A stretch of 64,000 nt of DNA, taken from assembly GCA_020536535.1 (NCBI GenBank), contig JAHLWZ010000530.1:62001-126000 (forward strand). The letters run 5' to 3'. The DNA comes from Pelomyxa schiedti (taxonomy: Eukaryota > Evosea > Pelobiontida > Pelomyxidae). The position numbers and the translations under genes are program-made. Below are positions 49,301 to 61,362 of this stretch, piece after piece. Under the pieces are notes generated by a model, which had not been told where the DNA came from, did no database searches, and saw nothing but the letters and a program-made list of their open reading frames with translations. How positions within the stretch are numbered: the stretch's first letter is position 1; each line of letters starts with the position of its first letter.

Positions 49301-52300
49301 GAAGGAACAATGCCACGTTACCTGTGAGGGCAAGTGGTTTGGGAGAGTCGGAGGTAAGAAGGATGTAAGATGTGATCCCTCCACGAAACGCCAACGCCAG
49401 TTTCGTAGCACCAACGATTGTTCCCGTCAGGCAATAATCAATGTATCCGTTGGAACATCCTTGCCAGATGATGATAGCTGTAGTGTTGACGAGGTAGATC
49501 GTGTCTGATGCAGGTGTGATGGAATACAAAACACCTTTTGATTTGTGGGTTGCTCAGGCCAATCATGTCAGTCAATTTCACTCACCATAAGAGTAACTGA
49601 GCGCTACACAGGGGTTCATATAACTCAAGGAGGTGGGAGTCGTTGTCACTGTCACTGGGGCAGTCAAAGGTATGGCAGCTGAGCAATTTGGTGGAGAATA
49701 CACTGAAAAAAAGAGAGTGGGTTTCAGTGGGTGGAAGAGAGTGTGGAACACACATGAAACAGTGAGATTGTAGTTCCCTGTTTGTGACTTCGAACTTCCC
49801 ACCCAGACGTAATATGTGACTCCCAATTGGCCGATCCACATGAGGGAGGCCAAGTTGGAGTTGCTGCATTCTCCCTGCCACACCTTTGAGACGCACCCGG
49901 TTTGGCTGTTGGGGCTGCATCCAGTGAATACACTGACATAAGCGGAGAAGTCTGCACCGTTGCAAACGTCTGCTCGAAACACACCAGCACCAGAAGCTGT
50001 GAAAGAGTACAGAACACCTTTTTTCGGGGTGGGAGGAGGGGTGGAGGGGAGGAGCTGACAGTTAGACAACGCACTTGTGTGTGTGGCAAACTCAAACCTC
50101 TGGAGAATTTGTTTCGCAGATCGCTGGAACAACTGACAGTTGAGAAGGGAGCACCAACAGTGGTTCCCATGTGTGAAAATGGAAGGGATGTTATTTTTTT
50201 GGCTGCACTGCAGTTCATCTGAAGTGCTGTGTGTGTGTGTGTGAAGAAAGTGTTGAGTCAGGGTGAGTCTGATGTGCCAAGAGAGGGAAAAACCTGTCAC
50301 AGTGACAAAATAGTTGCTGATGGTATCTGAGTTTGAATTGACAGGCACCAGGAAGTAATCTCCAGCATCGAGGGAAGCGGAAACAGAAGCACTGCTTGAG
50401 TAATAACACCCAGTTGCAAACCCAGATGTGTCACACTGAGTGGCCAACCCAACAACGAGGTTGCCGTGGATAGTGACCATGAGAAAGGTGGGCTTGTTGA
50501 GATGGAATTGCACAACGTCCACTGATCAGGGCAGCGTCAAAATGGATTGAAAAAGGGAATAACAGATTTTGTACACACATCCAGCTGGATTGTCCAAAGC
50601 AAAACATTTGGGGTTCATCAAGGCGTTGCTTTCCGTTCCCGAGATCGAGCCGAGGGTGATGTTTTTCGATCCACCTTCCAAGATTTGCATCTGCTTTGGT
50701 GCCCCACACACAAGATCCCTGGCTGTGAAAAATAAAATGTCAGACAAATCGAGAGTCGTGATGAGAGACTGCCAAACACACGCGCACGCACACACACACA
50801 CACCACTGAGTCTGAATGTGAACGTTGGATTCGAGAAATAGTCACCAGAGGCAATGATGATGTAATCTTTCTCCGATTCAGCAGTTATCATGAATGAAGA
50901 ACATTTCCTTCCACTCCAGTCACCGTTGTATTTGGCATCAGAACTTGCTGTGTCAGACAATGTTGTGGAGCACTCCAGCAAGGAAGCCTCATAAGAATAC
51001 AGAGCTGAGTCGATGTTCACAGAGTCAGAAGAACACGTGTCGGCAAAAATAGAGATTGAGGAGGAGAACGGATTGTGCCATCTGAAAATCGCTCCTGATG
51101 ATGAAAACAAAGAGGAATTAGACCGTAAATTAGAACCAAAAAAAAAAAAAAAAACAGAGAGAGAAAGAGGGATCATGATGTGCTTATCATAGCAAAAAAA
51201 AAGAAAAGGGAAACAAACCTCTCACAGCGTAATCTTTAGCCATGGAATTTGTATAACCAAACCGAGTTGTATTCACTGCCAAGGTGAATGGAAGTGATGT
51301 GATGTTGATTGTATCGCATGATATTGGTGCAGCTAAATAAAAAAAAGGGGAACAGAGTAGAATGGTTATAATAGTCATAATTAACACTTGATAGTGATTG
51401 TATCCCCATAATACAACCCCGCACAAACAAACAGAAGCAAACCTGAAAAAGTGACATTCACTTTCCCTTCCCTCACAGTCTGAGTGCTCTTTCCAGTGAC
51501 CAAGAACCAATAATGTGTCACTGCTGAAACCTGAAACTGAACGCCCACGCCCCAATATTCATCCATGCCCAGTTCAGGAAGTGGCCAACAACTCTTTGGG
51601 TTGTAGGAACATGTTGGTGAGGCTTGGCTGCACGTCGTGGAAGTGGTTGACCATGCATAAATGTTCGTGTTGAAATCGGCGTCGCACGCGGAAATGGTGG
51701 CAATGGAGTCGATATCTGAGCTCTTGGGTGTCCACGAAAACAGGAGCCCTGAGGAGTAAGGGAGGAAAAATCAGATCAGAAAGCCTGAAATCACTGTTCA
51801 TGATAACCTTTGCCTACGTTCCCGTTGCAGGGAGGAAATACACTGTACGCTGTCGAAGTATCTCCGTGATACGTGAACTCGTTGGATGTGATGGGAACGG
51901 CGGCCTCGCAGTGAAGTGAGTTGTCTAGCAATTTTTGAGGACACAATCGCTGGGGAAGGAAACTAACCAGTAATGGTGAGATTGAAAGGATAAGCAGAAT
52001 CCACGGAAATCCCAATGTAATACGTAGTGCCGGCAGTGGCGCTCCATTGTACAGCCGGGGAAATTTTGCAGCCGGATATGAAATCTGACACTGTGTTTCC
52101 GGAGGGGCATCCATCTTGCACTGAAATCTGGCCGCTCACGTCGGTATCACAGGCATGGGCAACGATCGTGGATGCCTTGGTAGGTGTGTACGTGAATATC
52201 CGATCTGTTTTTTGTGTTAAAATTGCAAAGAAACAATGAGATTGGTTAAGCTTTTCTATGGTAGGTGGTATTGGGAGGGGAAGCACACATGGGCCGGTTC

Positions 52301-52503
52301 CAAGAGAATCAAACGTTTGGTCGGCGCCATCACAGTATCCATGATACGTGTATGGCAGCTTGGTGACCGTTGTTGTCTGGCAGCTCCCTCCAAGACTCCC
52401 TGTGTTTTGTTACACCTCACTTTCCTCACTGGGGAAAAACCGCCTCACCTCGAATGCCCACTAATGACAGAAATGTTACAAGGAAAACAGTACAAGAGCT
52501 CAT
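46378..52503 (-). CDS. Large surface protein with PPC-like repeats and a beta-propeller
   Basis: ATG at 52503 gives a signal peptide (MSSCTVFLVTFLSLVGIRG). About twenty exons then encode nine or so repeats of 130-150 residues shaped like bacterial pre-peptidase C-terminal (PPC) domains: C-x-x-A-x-x-I-x-x-L-P start, G-x-L-F-x-F-T strand, x-A-S-T-C-D, I-x-V-F-x-G-C, and W-x-A-x-A-G-T-T-Y-Y-I-x-V. Between repeats, about 48650-47830, lies a different beta-propeller-like block (LYTVDLDTGRAS, DIAYDENWDVLYMF). A long Ser-rich stalk (47030-46570) and one membrane helix (AWAAVVIAFGALGCAVSG...) end it, with a cytosolic KKMSQTF tail. It should be a type I cell-surface protein, perhaps for adhesion or prey contact. 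No catalytic domain is seen. Confidence 0.75.
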
Positions 52504-53052
52504 AGGTACTGTCTATTTGGTTTGTGTTTTTCTTTCTTAGTGCAAAAATGTTCGTCGTATAAAAGGTACCCAAGCACTTTCAGTTCGGGGAATGGGAGGA
52601 AAAGATGACGAAGAAAAGGTGCCAAAAGCTGGTTAAGGGAAAATCTTGAGGAAACCCCTAAAGAATGTGTTCAGTCGGTGGTTCAGCTGATATCAGCAGA
52701 GTTCGCGGAAGGATCGAAGAACACCTGCAGTAAGCTCTGCCACTCCACCTCCTGGATTTTTTCAAAAAGTGCATCATCGTAGGGCACCAGTAGAACCCGA
52801 AGACCAATTTCCAGTGACTTGGGCCAGTAGTGCCTAGCAGATCAGAAAAAGAAAAAGGCCGGGCAGCAACTGAAATCGCCGAAAAGAAAAAACTTTGAAA
52901 AAACAACAAGAAACAACAAACAAAACCGCACAACGGTGAAGAGTCGGGGTTTGCGGACCACCGACAACGACAAGGGAGCGAGCGAATCAGCGCCACCTAG
53001 CAAGCCACCACAGTTGTTCCGTGAGTAAGTCGTAGTTGCAGTGTGGAGCGTA
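52504..53052. other. Divergent intergenic region with one possible exon
   Basis: About 550 nt between the starts of the large surface protein (minus) and the G-alpha gene (plus). On the minus strand 52833-52683 could be a terminal exon, reading HYWPKSLEIGLRVLLVPYDD and ending at a TGA. It follows a plausible acceptor (TTTTTCTGATCTGCTAG), but no ATG-bearing first exon exists between it and 53052, so I do not call a gene. A TATAAAA-like ATAAAAGG at 52559-52566 lies about 55 nt upstream of the surface protein start. Confidence 0.3.
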
Positions 53053-54668
53053 ATGGGCGGCGCGTGCGCGAAATCTGGCGGGGGTGACACGGAAGGTGAC
53101 CGGGCCAATAAGGCCGCCGATGAGATTCTGACACACGACGCCGAGCTTCAGAACCTCAATTTCAAAGTGCTACTGCTTGGTGGGTTTGTGAGTGTGGGTG
53201 TTTTGTGGGTTTGCTGTTGTTGAACTTGTTGTTAGTGGTGAGGTTTTTTTTTTGTTGTAAAGAACGAAAAAACTCACCTACCTAAAAGGTGCTGGTGAGA
53301 CTGGCAAAAGCACTTTAGTAAAGCAACTCAAGCTTATCAATAAGGTTACTTTTTCCCTCAAGCTTGAAATTACAAATAATTCCCCGTCGCTAAAGGGTTA
53401 TTTCATAAAAGATTCCAGTTGATGAAATTGAAATGGAGAATTACGCGACAAATATCCACCAAAATGTAGTCCAGTGCATGAAAACATTTGTTGATGCCGC
53501 AAAAAATCTCAACCTCACTTTCTCTGACCCAGAACATGCAGTATGTCTCCGCTTGACGTAATCTCGCTCTTTCTTATGGAAATCGTAGAGAATGGCGGCA
53601 GAAATTAGCGAGTATGACTTTGGGGAAAACAAAAGGATGCCAAAGCAGTTTGCAGATTATGTACAAACATTGTGGGCTACTCCTGTAATCCAAGTGTGTA
53701 ATGACTTGTCACCACACCAACTTAACATTCGCCTCAGGAAGCATATTCCCATCGTTCGGAATATTGGTTTCTAGATGCCTCAGAATAGTATTTCTCATCA
53801 CATCATCCTCTTTATTAAACCGTTGCAGCTACTTTGCCAATGTGCATCGTCTAATTGAAGATGATTATAGACCTTCAGAGGAAGATTGTTTGATGACAAG
53901 AATAAGAACGACGGGACTGTCTGTTACAGAATTTGATGATCCTCCTGTTCACTTCCAGTAAGCTTCACCCACACAGATCCGGTTGGTGTTGACACAAAGC
54001 AGAGTAGTGGATGTTGGCGGACAAAGGAATGAACGGAAGAAATGGATGCACTGTTTTGATGATGTAAAGTGCTTATTGTTCTTTGTCAATCTTGCTGGAT
54101 ATGACCAGGTACGACTTTATGGTCACCCCTTTGACTAATAGTGCATACCAGGTGATGTTTGAAGATCCCACACAAAATCGGATGCAAGAGTCCATCCAAC
54201 TGTTTGCAACAACTGCAAATAACCCCATCTTTGCGGATACCCCTCTATTCTTATTTTTGAATAAGAAGGATCTGCTGGAACAAATGATCAAAAGAACACC
54301 TTTCACCAAGTGCTTCCCAGAATACACTGGTGAGGACGATGTAGCTCAAGCCATTGAGTACGTCAGTGAGCAATTCAAACGACAGTTGACAAATAAGGCC
54401 AAAACTGTGCACACCATTGCTATAACGGCAAGAGTAAGGTTGGGAACCCTCAGCAATTCCAACACACAACAATAACAAAAAGCGAAACCACCCGCTTAAC
54501 ACTAACTAAATTCGCACCCAATACAGAAAAGATGTAAAAGACTGCTGGTCTGAGGTCAGGAGAATTCTCCTGGAGGAAAACAAAGCCTCTGTCCAAAAAG
54601 CCCAGAAGAACCTCAAAGGTGCCCCAACACCTTCTTCCTCCAAGACCACATCCACCTCCAAATCCTAA
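53053..54668 (+). CDS. Heterotrimeric G-protein alpha subunit
   Basis: ATG 53053 opens MGGACAKSG, with Gly2 for myristoylation and Cys5 for palmitoylation. Spliced motifs: P-loop GAGETGKST (usual GAGESGKST; Ser to Thr), helical domain with [12 protein letters not shown] and [13 protein letters not shown], switch I RIRTTG (arginine finger present), switch [14 protein letters not shown] (catalytic Gln present), and FLNKKD. The guanine-ring TCAT motif is changed to ITAR. After the usual C-terminal helix ([17 protein letters not shown]) comes an extra Lys/Ser/Thr-rich tail of about 25 residues where normal subunits stop. That tail would alter the receptor-coupling end. The subunit is a plasma-membrane GTPase switch; the gene lies upstream of an orphan multi-pass protein on the same strand. 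Confidence 0.9.
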
Positions 54669-54966
54669 CCCCACCACCAACACCACAATCACTCCCACAA
54701 TCCAGGCACACACCACCGACACTCGCCCACAACACCCCAAGCAATCAACAACACCCCTGTTTGACTAGTTGCACCCCAAAACACAACAACAGAGATTTAT
54801 GTTGAGACTTATACATAACAAACCCTGATTTCTGCTAACCCGTAACTTCCGTTTTCGTGTGTTCGCGTCATTCGCCCACAACACGCCGACACCCACGAAC
54901 GTAACGACGGTACAGCGGCAACAACACAACAACAAGGCGAAATAGACAAATAGAAACAGGAAGAAG

Positions 54967-56354
54967 ATGAGCGGCGGTGTAATGAGCTGGCTGTCTGCGT
55001 CGGCGTCCTCGGCTTCGTCGTCCATCTCTGGGGCAGTGGATTTCAGCAGCATACCGAACTGCCCTGCGTCGGCTGGATACCACTGGGCCAGCACGTCCAC
55101 GGTTTCGTTCGCGAGCGGGCTCGTGAGCCTGGTGCTGGCGTGTCTGTCTGCGTGGAACTACAACGCCATTGTTGTCGACGGGTGGGTTCTTCTCTCACGT
55201 CGTATATATTTTCTTTTCCCTAGTTCCCCCTCGCCTATCATGAATGACACCATTTTGTTTTTGAAAAAAAAAAGAACCAAATTGAGGCCCCCGGGCATCT
55301 CCAACACTGTTTGGATAGTATTTTTCGTGTCTTCATCCATATGGTATATATTAGCGCGATTGATTCTTCACTTACACTGAAACTAGTGGAATATTGCGGG
55401 GGTTATATATGTGCCTGGGGTATGGCAGAGACATTTTTGCGGATACAACTGAATTGCTATCAAATATATTTGAGGCTCTAGCAATACTCCTGGCGTCACT
55501 CGCGGTAGATTTCCAGCGTAGATTCAAATCATCAAGTGATTCCAATTTCAGTCAACGGTGATTAATAACTCTACCTAAGAGCTATTTTTGGGAGAGGAAT
55601 CAGCCAAACTTGTGCCCCAAAAAAAACCTGTAATGACTTGGCAGCGTAAACTTATAAGATTGCCATGTGGCGTGCACTGCCAAATGCTCACCATCTCCGA
55701 GATAGTATTCATTCTTTGCACTCTGCAGTTTCTCATTTTTCTCATGGTGAACCAAATACTAGAGTGTGTTTTTGGTGTGTTGTGGATAATTCCCATATGC
55801 CCCTTCCTTTTTCCCTCTTTGCTTTATGGAGTTTTGCTGTTGTGTACTTTGCGATGTTAACATCGTACAAGCAGCTCGGATGGTGGCATAATGTGGATTT
55901 ACTACATTTCTGAAGCTGTGGCCAGCCTTCCAATTAGTACATTCCCTACCTTTTTTTCCCCTTCAAAACTTTACCAATTTCCAGTTGTTGTAACAGTCCT
56001 TGTGGTGATCCAAAGACCGGTAAAAATTGGACCTTCTATCACTTCCAGAATATTGCTGTGCGGTGGAACAGCCCTTTTGCTTGTTACACTGTCACCTGCT
56101 CTAACCTGGGCCTTGATATTACCTTGTATCATTACCTCGATCACTAGTTAACCTCTTACTTGAAAAAAGCAGAATGCATGCCGCATGCCTCGTTCATGAG
56201 TTGGTTTGATGTCATTGTTGGATTCTCTCTCCTGGGACTTGTTTTTTTCTTCTTTTTCCTGAGGGCAGAGTACTTCCGGCAACACAGAGAGTACACTCTG
56301 CACTTTGTTCTTGGTGGGAAGGTACGGTACTTCATACATCACACTTACAACTAA
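54967..56354 (+). CDS. Orphan multi-pass membrane protein
   Basis: ATG 54967 (MSGGVMSWLSASASSASSS). Several exons carry hydrophobic helices: SFASGLVSLVLACLSAW; TVWIVFFVSSSIWYILARLIL; IFEALAILLASLAVDF; MLTISEIVFILCTLQFLIFL; FSLFALWSFAVVYFAML; ITSRILLCGGTALLLVTL; and VIVGFSLLGLVFFFFFLRA, followed by a charged tail YFRQHREYTLHFVLGGKVRY. Seven is a reasonable helix count, so a receptor-like protein is possible, but no GPCR family motif was recognised. Intron borders between 55190 and 55400 and between 55560 and 55900 are approximate. It starts 298 nt after the G-alpha stop on the same strand. Confidence 0.6.
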
Positions 56355-56523
56355 TCCACCGAATTCCAATAGGCCGGCTGCTCAATTACAAATTTTGAAT
56401 AGGCACAAAGCACCCAACAACTCTGGAACCCAAACTTGTACACATAACAACCCAATCCTCTGCTGCACTTTTTTTTTTTAATCTTTTCAATTTTCCTTCC
56501 ACGAACCAGGACAAAAAGAAAAA

Positions 56524-58380
56524 ATGGAATCTGATGTAACAGATGCATTTGTAGGCTGCTCAGGGCTCAGCGGCGACTCCCCAGCCGCCGCGCGAGCACC
56601 GCCGAGCACGAGCACAACCACCAGCGCCACCTACGCGACGAGCACGAGCGCCGCCGCGGCCCCCCGCCCGAGCGGCGGCGACGACTCAGCCACGCACGAC
56701 CAGATGGCCGAGGACGAGCTGGCCGAGTTCCTGCAGGCAATCCCGGGACCCCAGGAGGAGGCGGATGCGGAGGGGGAGGGGGGCCTCGGGGGTCGAGATA
56801 CGGCGGCGGCTGCTGCGGCGCAGCAGGCGGCGAGGGCGAGGGGCAAGAAGAGGTGGCGGTGCTGCGGGGTGGCGCCGGCGCGGGGGGGAGGGGCCAGGGG
56901 CGAGTGCGCGGTGGGGAGCGTGGAGACCCTGGGCGCCCGGCTGCAGGGCATCCTGGCGCTGGTGCACCGCTTCCACCTCAGAGTCCACCGCTGCCCTCGT
57001 TTCTACTTGCCCAGGGGGGGGCTTAGCGAGGCGGGAGCGGGAGGGGGCGGGGCGGGGGCCGACTTGCAGCTGTATTGGATTAGAGTGTGCACCTGCGAGC
57101 ACCCGGGAACCGTGGTGGTTCCTGGGGACGTGCACACTGTCGTGGTGGTGTGTGAGCGCGATGGCTGCCCGACTTTCTTGCTGTATGAGTGCGGCGGTTC
57201 GGCGCGGTTCTCGCCTTTTACGATGCAGCAGCCGCGGAATTCCTCCGCTTGTAGTTCTGGAGTTCTATCTAGGATGTGTGTGAGGGACAGGATCGTGCTG
57301 GAGGCTATTTGCCTGGCACTCAGATGCACCTTGGTTGGTGAGGATGTGACACTCCACGAGAGGCTCCCCGGTGACGAGACAATAGTGGAGATGTTGGCCC
57401 TTCTTATTGATAAGTTGGTTCTTCCTCCGCAACCACCAATAGAATTACTTGCAAACCCTCCACGGTTTTCTGTCACCAATGAAATGGGCGACCAAGAACA
57501 AATTAACTCTGACACAGATTGTAACCTAAGCTTCATTCCCTCACCACCACTCTCACTACCACCCACACCTCAAACCCCCGCACCAAGGCACACTATCCGG
57601 TCTACGACCACTCCTGTTGTCACGCCATTTTCAATGCAAACACTCATATCCAGCAACGCCCCCTCCCCAATGTCAACATCACTCTTAACTCCAATGTTAA
57701 TGTCACCCCCGGCGTCAGCTCCGATGTCAATTATAGCACAAACCCCGATGTCACATAAAACATCTCTCCTCTGTCAGGACACACCAATGCACGCGACATC
57801 CACCTCAATCATCAGCGGTGAGATTGACCACCCACAACCGGCAATCCCGCCACCAACCCCAGTCACCACAACGACTACCACGAGCACTACTTCCCAATCG
57901 ACTGCACCTCGCGCCCCACTTCGCCTAAGATTAGCTCTCCCACCACACAACACACCGGCCCCGGCACTTCTGCTTCGGCATACCCCAATTTTCCCACAGG
58001 CATCACAGCTTCGCGCCTCTCTCTCACAACCCCAACAACAACAACAGCAGCCAAAATGGCTCAAAATGCTCGAGAAATTCGCCGCCTCCACGCACCAATC
58101 CCACACAAATGACAACAATCACCCAACATCAACAACAACAACATCCACATCCACATCATCAGAAGATGACCCCCTCGAGTGTATTAGTGTATCTGTAACA
58201 AGCGAGCTCCGCGTCGAAGAGCTCCGCGTACCCATAAGTGTGCGAGTCAGCATCGAGGCTCCCTGCGTAGCCCAAGCGCTTGTTGATTGCTACAAAAGTG
58301 GAGCTCTGCCCAAGCCTCACAATACACTCCTTGTGGCCTGTGAGGAGCAGTACTCCAATCCCAAAAACAAATCCAGTTGA
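56524..58380 (+). CDS. Unrecognised 618-residue protein, low-complexity ends
   Basis: Single open frame from ATG 56524. The first 130 residues are Ala/Ser/Thr/Glu/Gly-biased and very GC-rich. A central part of about 200 residues looks folded (LGARLQGILALVHRFHLRVH; LQLYWIRVCTCEHPGTVVV; HTVVVVCERDG; DRIVLEAICLALRCTL), followed by a Pro/Ser/Thr-rich stretch of 200 residues including PTPTPTT-type and poly-Gln pieces. It ends with a short conserved-looking LRVPISVRVSIEAP segment. No membrane helix and no known motif. The next gene starts 93 nt downstream on the same strand. Confidence 0.6.
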   Translation: MESDVTDAFVGCSGLSGDSPAAARAPPSTSTTTSATYATSTSAAAAPRPSGGDDSATHDQMAEDELAEFLQAIPGPQEEADAEGEGGLGGRDTAAAAAAQQAARARGKKRWRCCGVAPARGGGARGECAVGSVETLGARLQGILALVHRFHLRVHRCPRFYLPRGGLSEAGAGGGGAGADLQLYWIRVCTCEHPGTVVVPGDVHTVVVVCERDGCPTFLLYECGGSARFSPFTMQQPRNSSACSSGVLSRMCVRDRIVLEAICLALRCTLVGEDVTLHERLPGDETIVEMLALLIDKLVLPPQPPIELLANPPRFSVTNEMGDQEQINSDTDCNLSFIPSPPLSLPPTPQTPAPRHTIRSTTTPVVTPFSMQTLISSNAPSPMSTSLLTPMLMSPPASAPMSIIAQTPMSHKTSLLCQDTPMHATSTSIISGEIDHPQPAIPPPTPVTTTTTTSTTSQSTAPRAPLRLRLALPPHNTPAPALLLRHTPIFPQASQLRASLSQPQQQQQQPKWLKMLEKFAASTHQSHTNDNNHPTSTTTTSTSTSSEDDPLECISVSVTSELRVEELRVPISVRVSIEAPCVAQALVDCYKSGALPKPHNTLLVACEEQYSNPKNKSS

Positions 58381-58473
58381 ACTCTTTTGCATCGTAAAAA
58401 AGAACAAACTCGGAACGAACAAAAGCAAAGTTACAAGCAAGCCAAACACCGGAAAACCCTCAAACAGCGCGTT

Positions 58474-61253
58474 ATGGGTGCCCTTGTTACCTTGTGCTTG
58501 GTTGTTTTGGGTGTGGTTTTGTTGGACCTATGCCGAGCAGTTTTGGTGTCAAAGAGAAAGTGGAGTTATATTGTTGACTCCACAAACAAAGTTCTAAGGG
58601 GGTGTGGTTCTAGGCTGTGTTGCAGAAACATTAATGTAAGACATCATGAGCTTTTGTTGGTTTTTTTTTTTTTTGTTTCGCGGTCACAGCATTGCACACT
58701 TGTCTTTCCTTTTAAAAATATATCTTTTCAGGGAAAAAAGTTGTGTGAGCCTGTGCAGAGTAGTGGGGCAAAAACGAGTTATGAAGTTTTTTGGGAGACT
58801 GTTCGTGCATCTCCCGATAAGCCTGGTTTTGGTACCAGGCGAATTCTACAAACTCACTCTGCGGTTTGACTAACACTCTCACTTTTTCAGTGCTTTTTAT
58901 TTCTCACACCTAAATAGGTTATTGACGGAAAGCCCATAACAAAGTACGAAGTCTCTCCATTTGAGTGGATGACATACAAGAAAGCTGGGGAAACGGTGAC
59001 TGCTCTCGGCAGTGGACTTATTGCAGCAGGAGGAAAACAAGGTGACATTGTTGGATTCTTCTGTGATACATGTATGGAGTGGACGTTGCTTCTTCAGGCA
59101 CTTTATACCCAAGGCCTCATTGCTGCAACAATCTACGCCAACTTAGGAGTGGAGGGTGTCGCCCACATTGTTGCAATCACAGAGATGAAATTTTTGTTTA
59201 CATCTGCAGAGTTCTTGGATATTGTATGATATTTTCCAAAATATGGTGATAAAAATAGCATGACAGTAGTTTTGGTGATTAACTAACAGGATATTGTTAT
59301 GGTAGTGTAGATTTTGCAAGTTCTGGATATTTGTCCCAGCAACCATCTACAAACATTGATAATAAAAGGAACTGCGGATCAAAGTAAAGTTGACCAGCTC
59401 AATTCCAGGGGAATCCGAGTTGTTGTGTATGAAGAGTTAGAGGTGCTGGGCAAGAGCAACTTACTCGCCCATAATCCACCAAATCCATCTGATGATGCAA
59501 TGATAATGTACCAGGCGACATTTTTTCAATTCCCCACTTAAACAATTATAGATTCACCAGTGGAACCATGAGTAACCCAAAGGGTGTAATTCTAAATCAT
59601 AGCAATATACTTGCAGGAGGCATTCCTCCTGAGCATGCACTGGAACTAGGACATGATACTGATGACACCTTCTTAGCCTTTTTACCTGCTGCACACATTT
59701 TTGAGATTTCTGTAGAAAATTCGATGATAGGTCACCAGTGTAAAATTGGCTATGGAGTGAGGAATATAGTTTCTTTCGAAAAACTCATCAATTTGACAGA
59801 CTAGACGAACTTTAACCGATGAGTTTATGAGTAATTGTATCGGCGATTTCCGCGAGCTTGCACCCACAATCGTTGTTGGGGTTCCTTTAATTTTCGAGAA
59901 GCTGAGGAAAGGCATCCTCACGAAAATTCACCGTTCACCACTTCCTGTGCAAATTATGTTCCGAACAGCTCTTGGAATTAAGCTCCGACTTATTGGTTAT
60001 CTTTTCGCATTCAATCATTCAGGCTCTCTCACGTCACACAGGAAGATTGCGCCATACAATTCTTTCTCGTGTTGTCTGTACATGCCTCGACAAGATTTTA
60101 TTCCTGAAAATAAAGGAAGCAGTAGTTGGACATCGGTTGCGTGCTTGTGTCAGTGGAGCTGCTTCTCTCTCCCCTGAGACACAACGGTTCCTAGTGGCCT
60201 GCCTGTGCTGCCCTGTTGTTGCCGGGTATGGATTGACTGAAACCTCGGCTATTGTCAGCATTCAACACCCAGACGACCTTTCTTTTGGAAGGTGCGGTGC
60301 TCCAGCTTGTACCACGGGCGAGTTACACTCTCTTAATTAGTAGTACTAACGATTGGTGTAGATGTGAAATTAATTGATGTGCCTGAGCTTAATTATACCA
60401 GCCGCAGCGTTCCATATCCTTGTGGTGAAATCGCGTCCAAAGGGCACCAAATTGCGAGAAGCTACTATAAATTGCCGCAAGAAACGTAGGCATAACTTAA
60501 TCACATGTACCTAATTAGTTTCAGTGCAGAGTCCTTCCTTCCTGATGGATGGTTCCTCACAGGTGACATCGGCCGAGTACAAGCCCTTTTAGTTGACTTT
60601 CACATCTAACAACTTCTTATAGTTGCACCCAGATGGAACTATTGAAGTAATTGACAGGAAGAAGAACGTTGTCAAGTTGGCACATGGAGAGTACATTCCG
60701 TAAGCATTCAAAAATTGCCCTCCTCTCAAATCTAACCAACAGAGCAGATTGGAGCACATTGAGAAATCCTACTCTCGGAGCTCTTTCGTAGATAATTTCT
60801 GTCTATATGCAACTAGTAGACATGAATTTGCTGTAGGTATCGCGGTACTCTCAAAATCGCGAGTCGAGAGCCTTTTGGGGCAAAAATTCCTGACAGCTGA
60901 GGAGTTTTCTCTAGCCTCCAAACGATCAGAAGTAGTTAGGTCTGTTACCTCCTCACTCCAAAGAGCTGCTGAGGAAGCCAAAGTACTTTTTAGCACATCA
61001 CTGTCCACCCTTTCCAATTCACCCTCCACTTTTTAAAATTAGATAGCAAAGAATCATAGAGCACGAGCGTTCTGCCTAACCACTGACGAATGGACTGTGG
61101 AGAGTGGAATGCTCACGGCTGCAATGAAACTAAAGAGACCCAGTATCGCCTCCCACTATGCAACCCAAATCAAGGTTCCCAAACACAACCAGCAACCAAA
61201 TCACACTAACATACACTAAGGCTGCCTATGACTCCATTTCCTCTTCCCTTTGA
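58474..61253 (+). CDS. ACSL: Long-chain acyl-CoA synthetase
   Basis: ATG 58474 (MGALVTLCLVVLGVVLLDL) gives an N-terminal membrane anchor. About ten exons follow. Family motifs: YKKAGETVTALGSGL and CMEWTLLLQALYTQG; FTSGTMSNPKGV, the AMP-binding P-loop (usual TSGTTG-x-PKG with T to M and G to S); LAFLPAAHIFE; VGVPLIFEKL; AGYGLTETSA; GWFLTGDIG; and DRKKNVVKLAHGEYI. A C-terminal domain ends in TAAMKLKRP. It activates long-chain fatty acids to acyl-CoA with ATP, probably at ER, mitochondrial-related or lipid-droplet membranes. Introns are 37-60 nt and one apparent stop (TAG near 59801) falls in an intron. Confidence 0.9.
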
Positions 61254-61362
61254 AAACCCCGGGTACTCCACGCAAAAATTCGTTGGTACGTGCCCTTAAA
61301 AGAACAAACCGTTTGGACGGAAAGGAAAATCAAACGATTTTCAAAAGAAACCAAACAAAACA

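Noticed and set aside
56686-57283. Antisense and shifted frames in the 618-residue gene
   Set aside because: Confined to the GC-rich segment; the chosen frame is open for 1.8 kb including the AT-richer 3' part.
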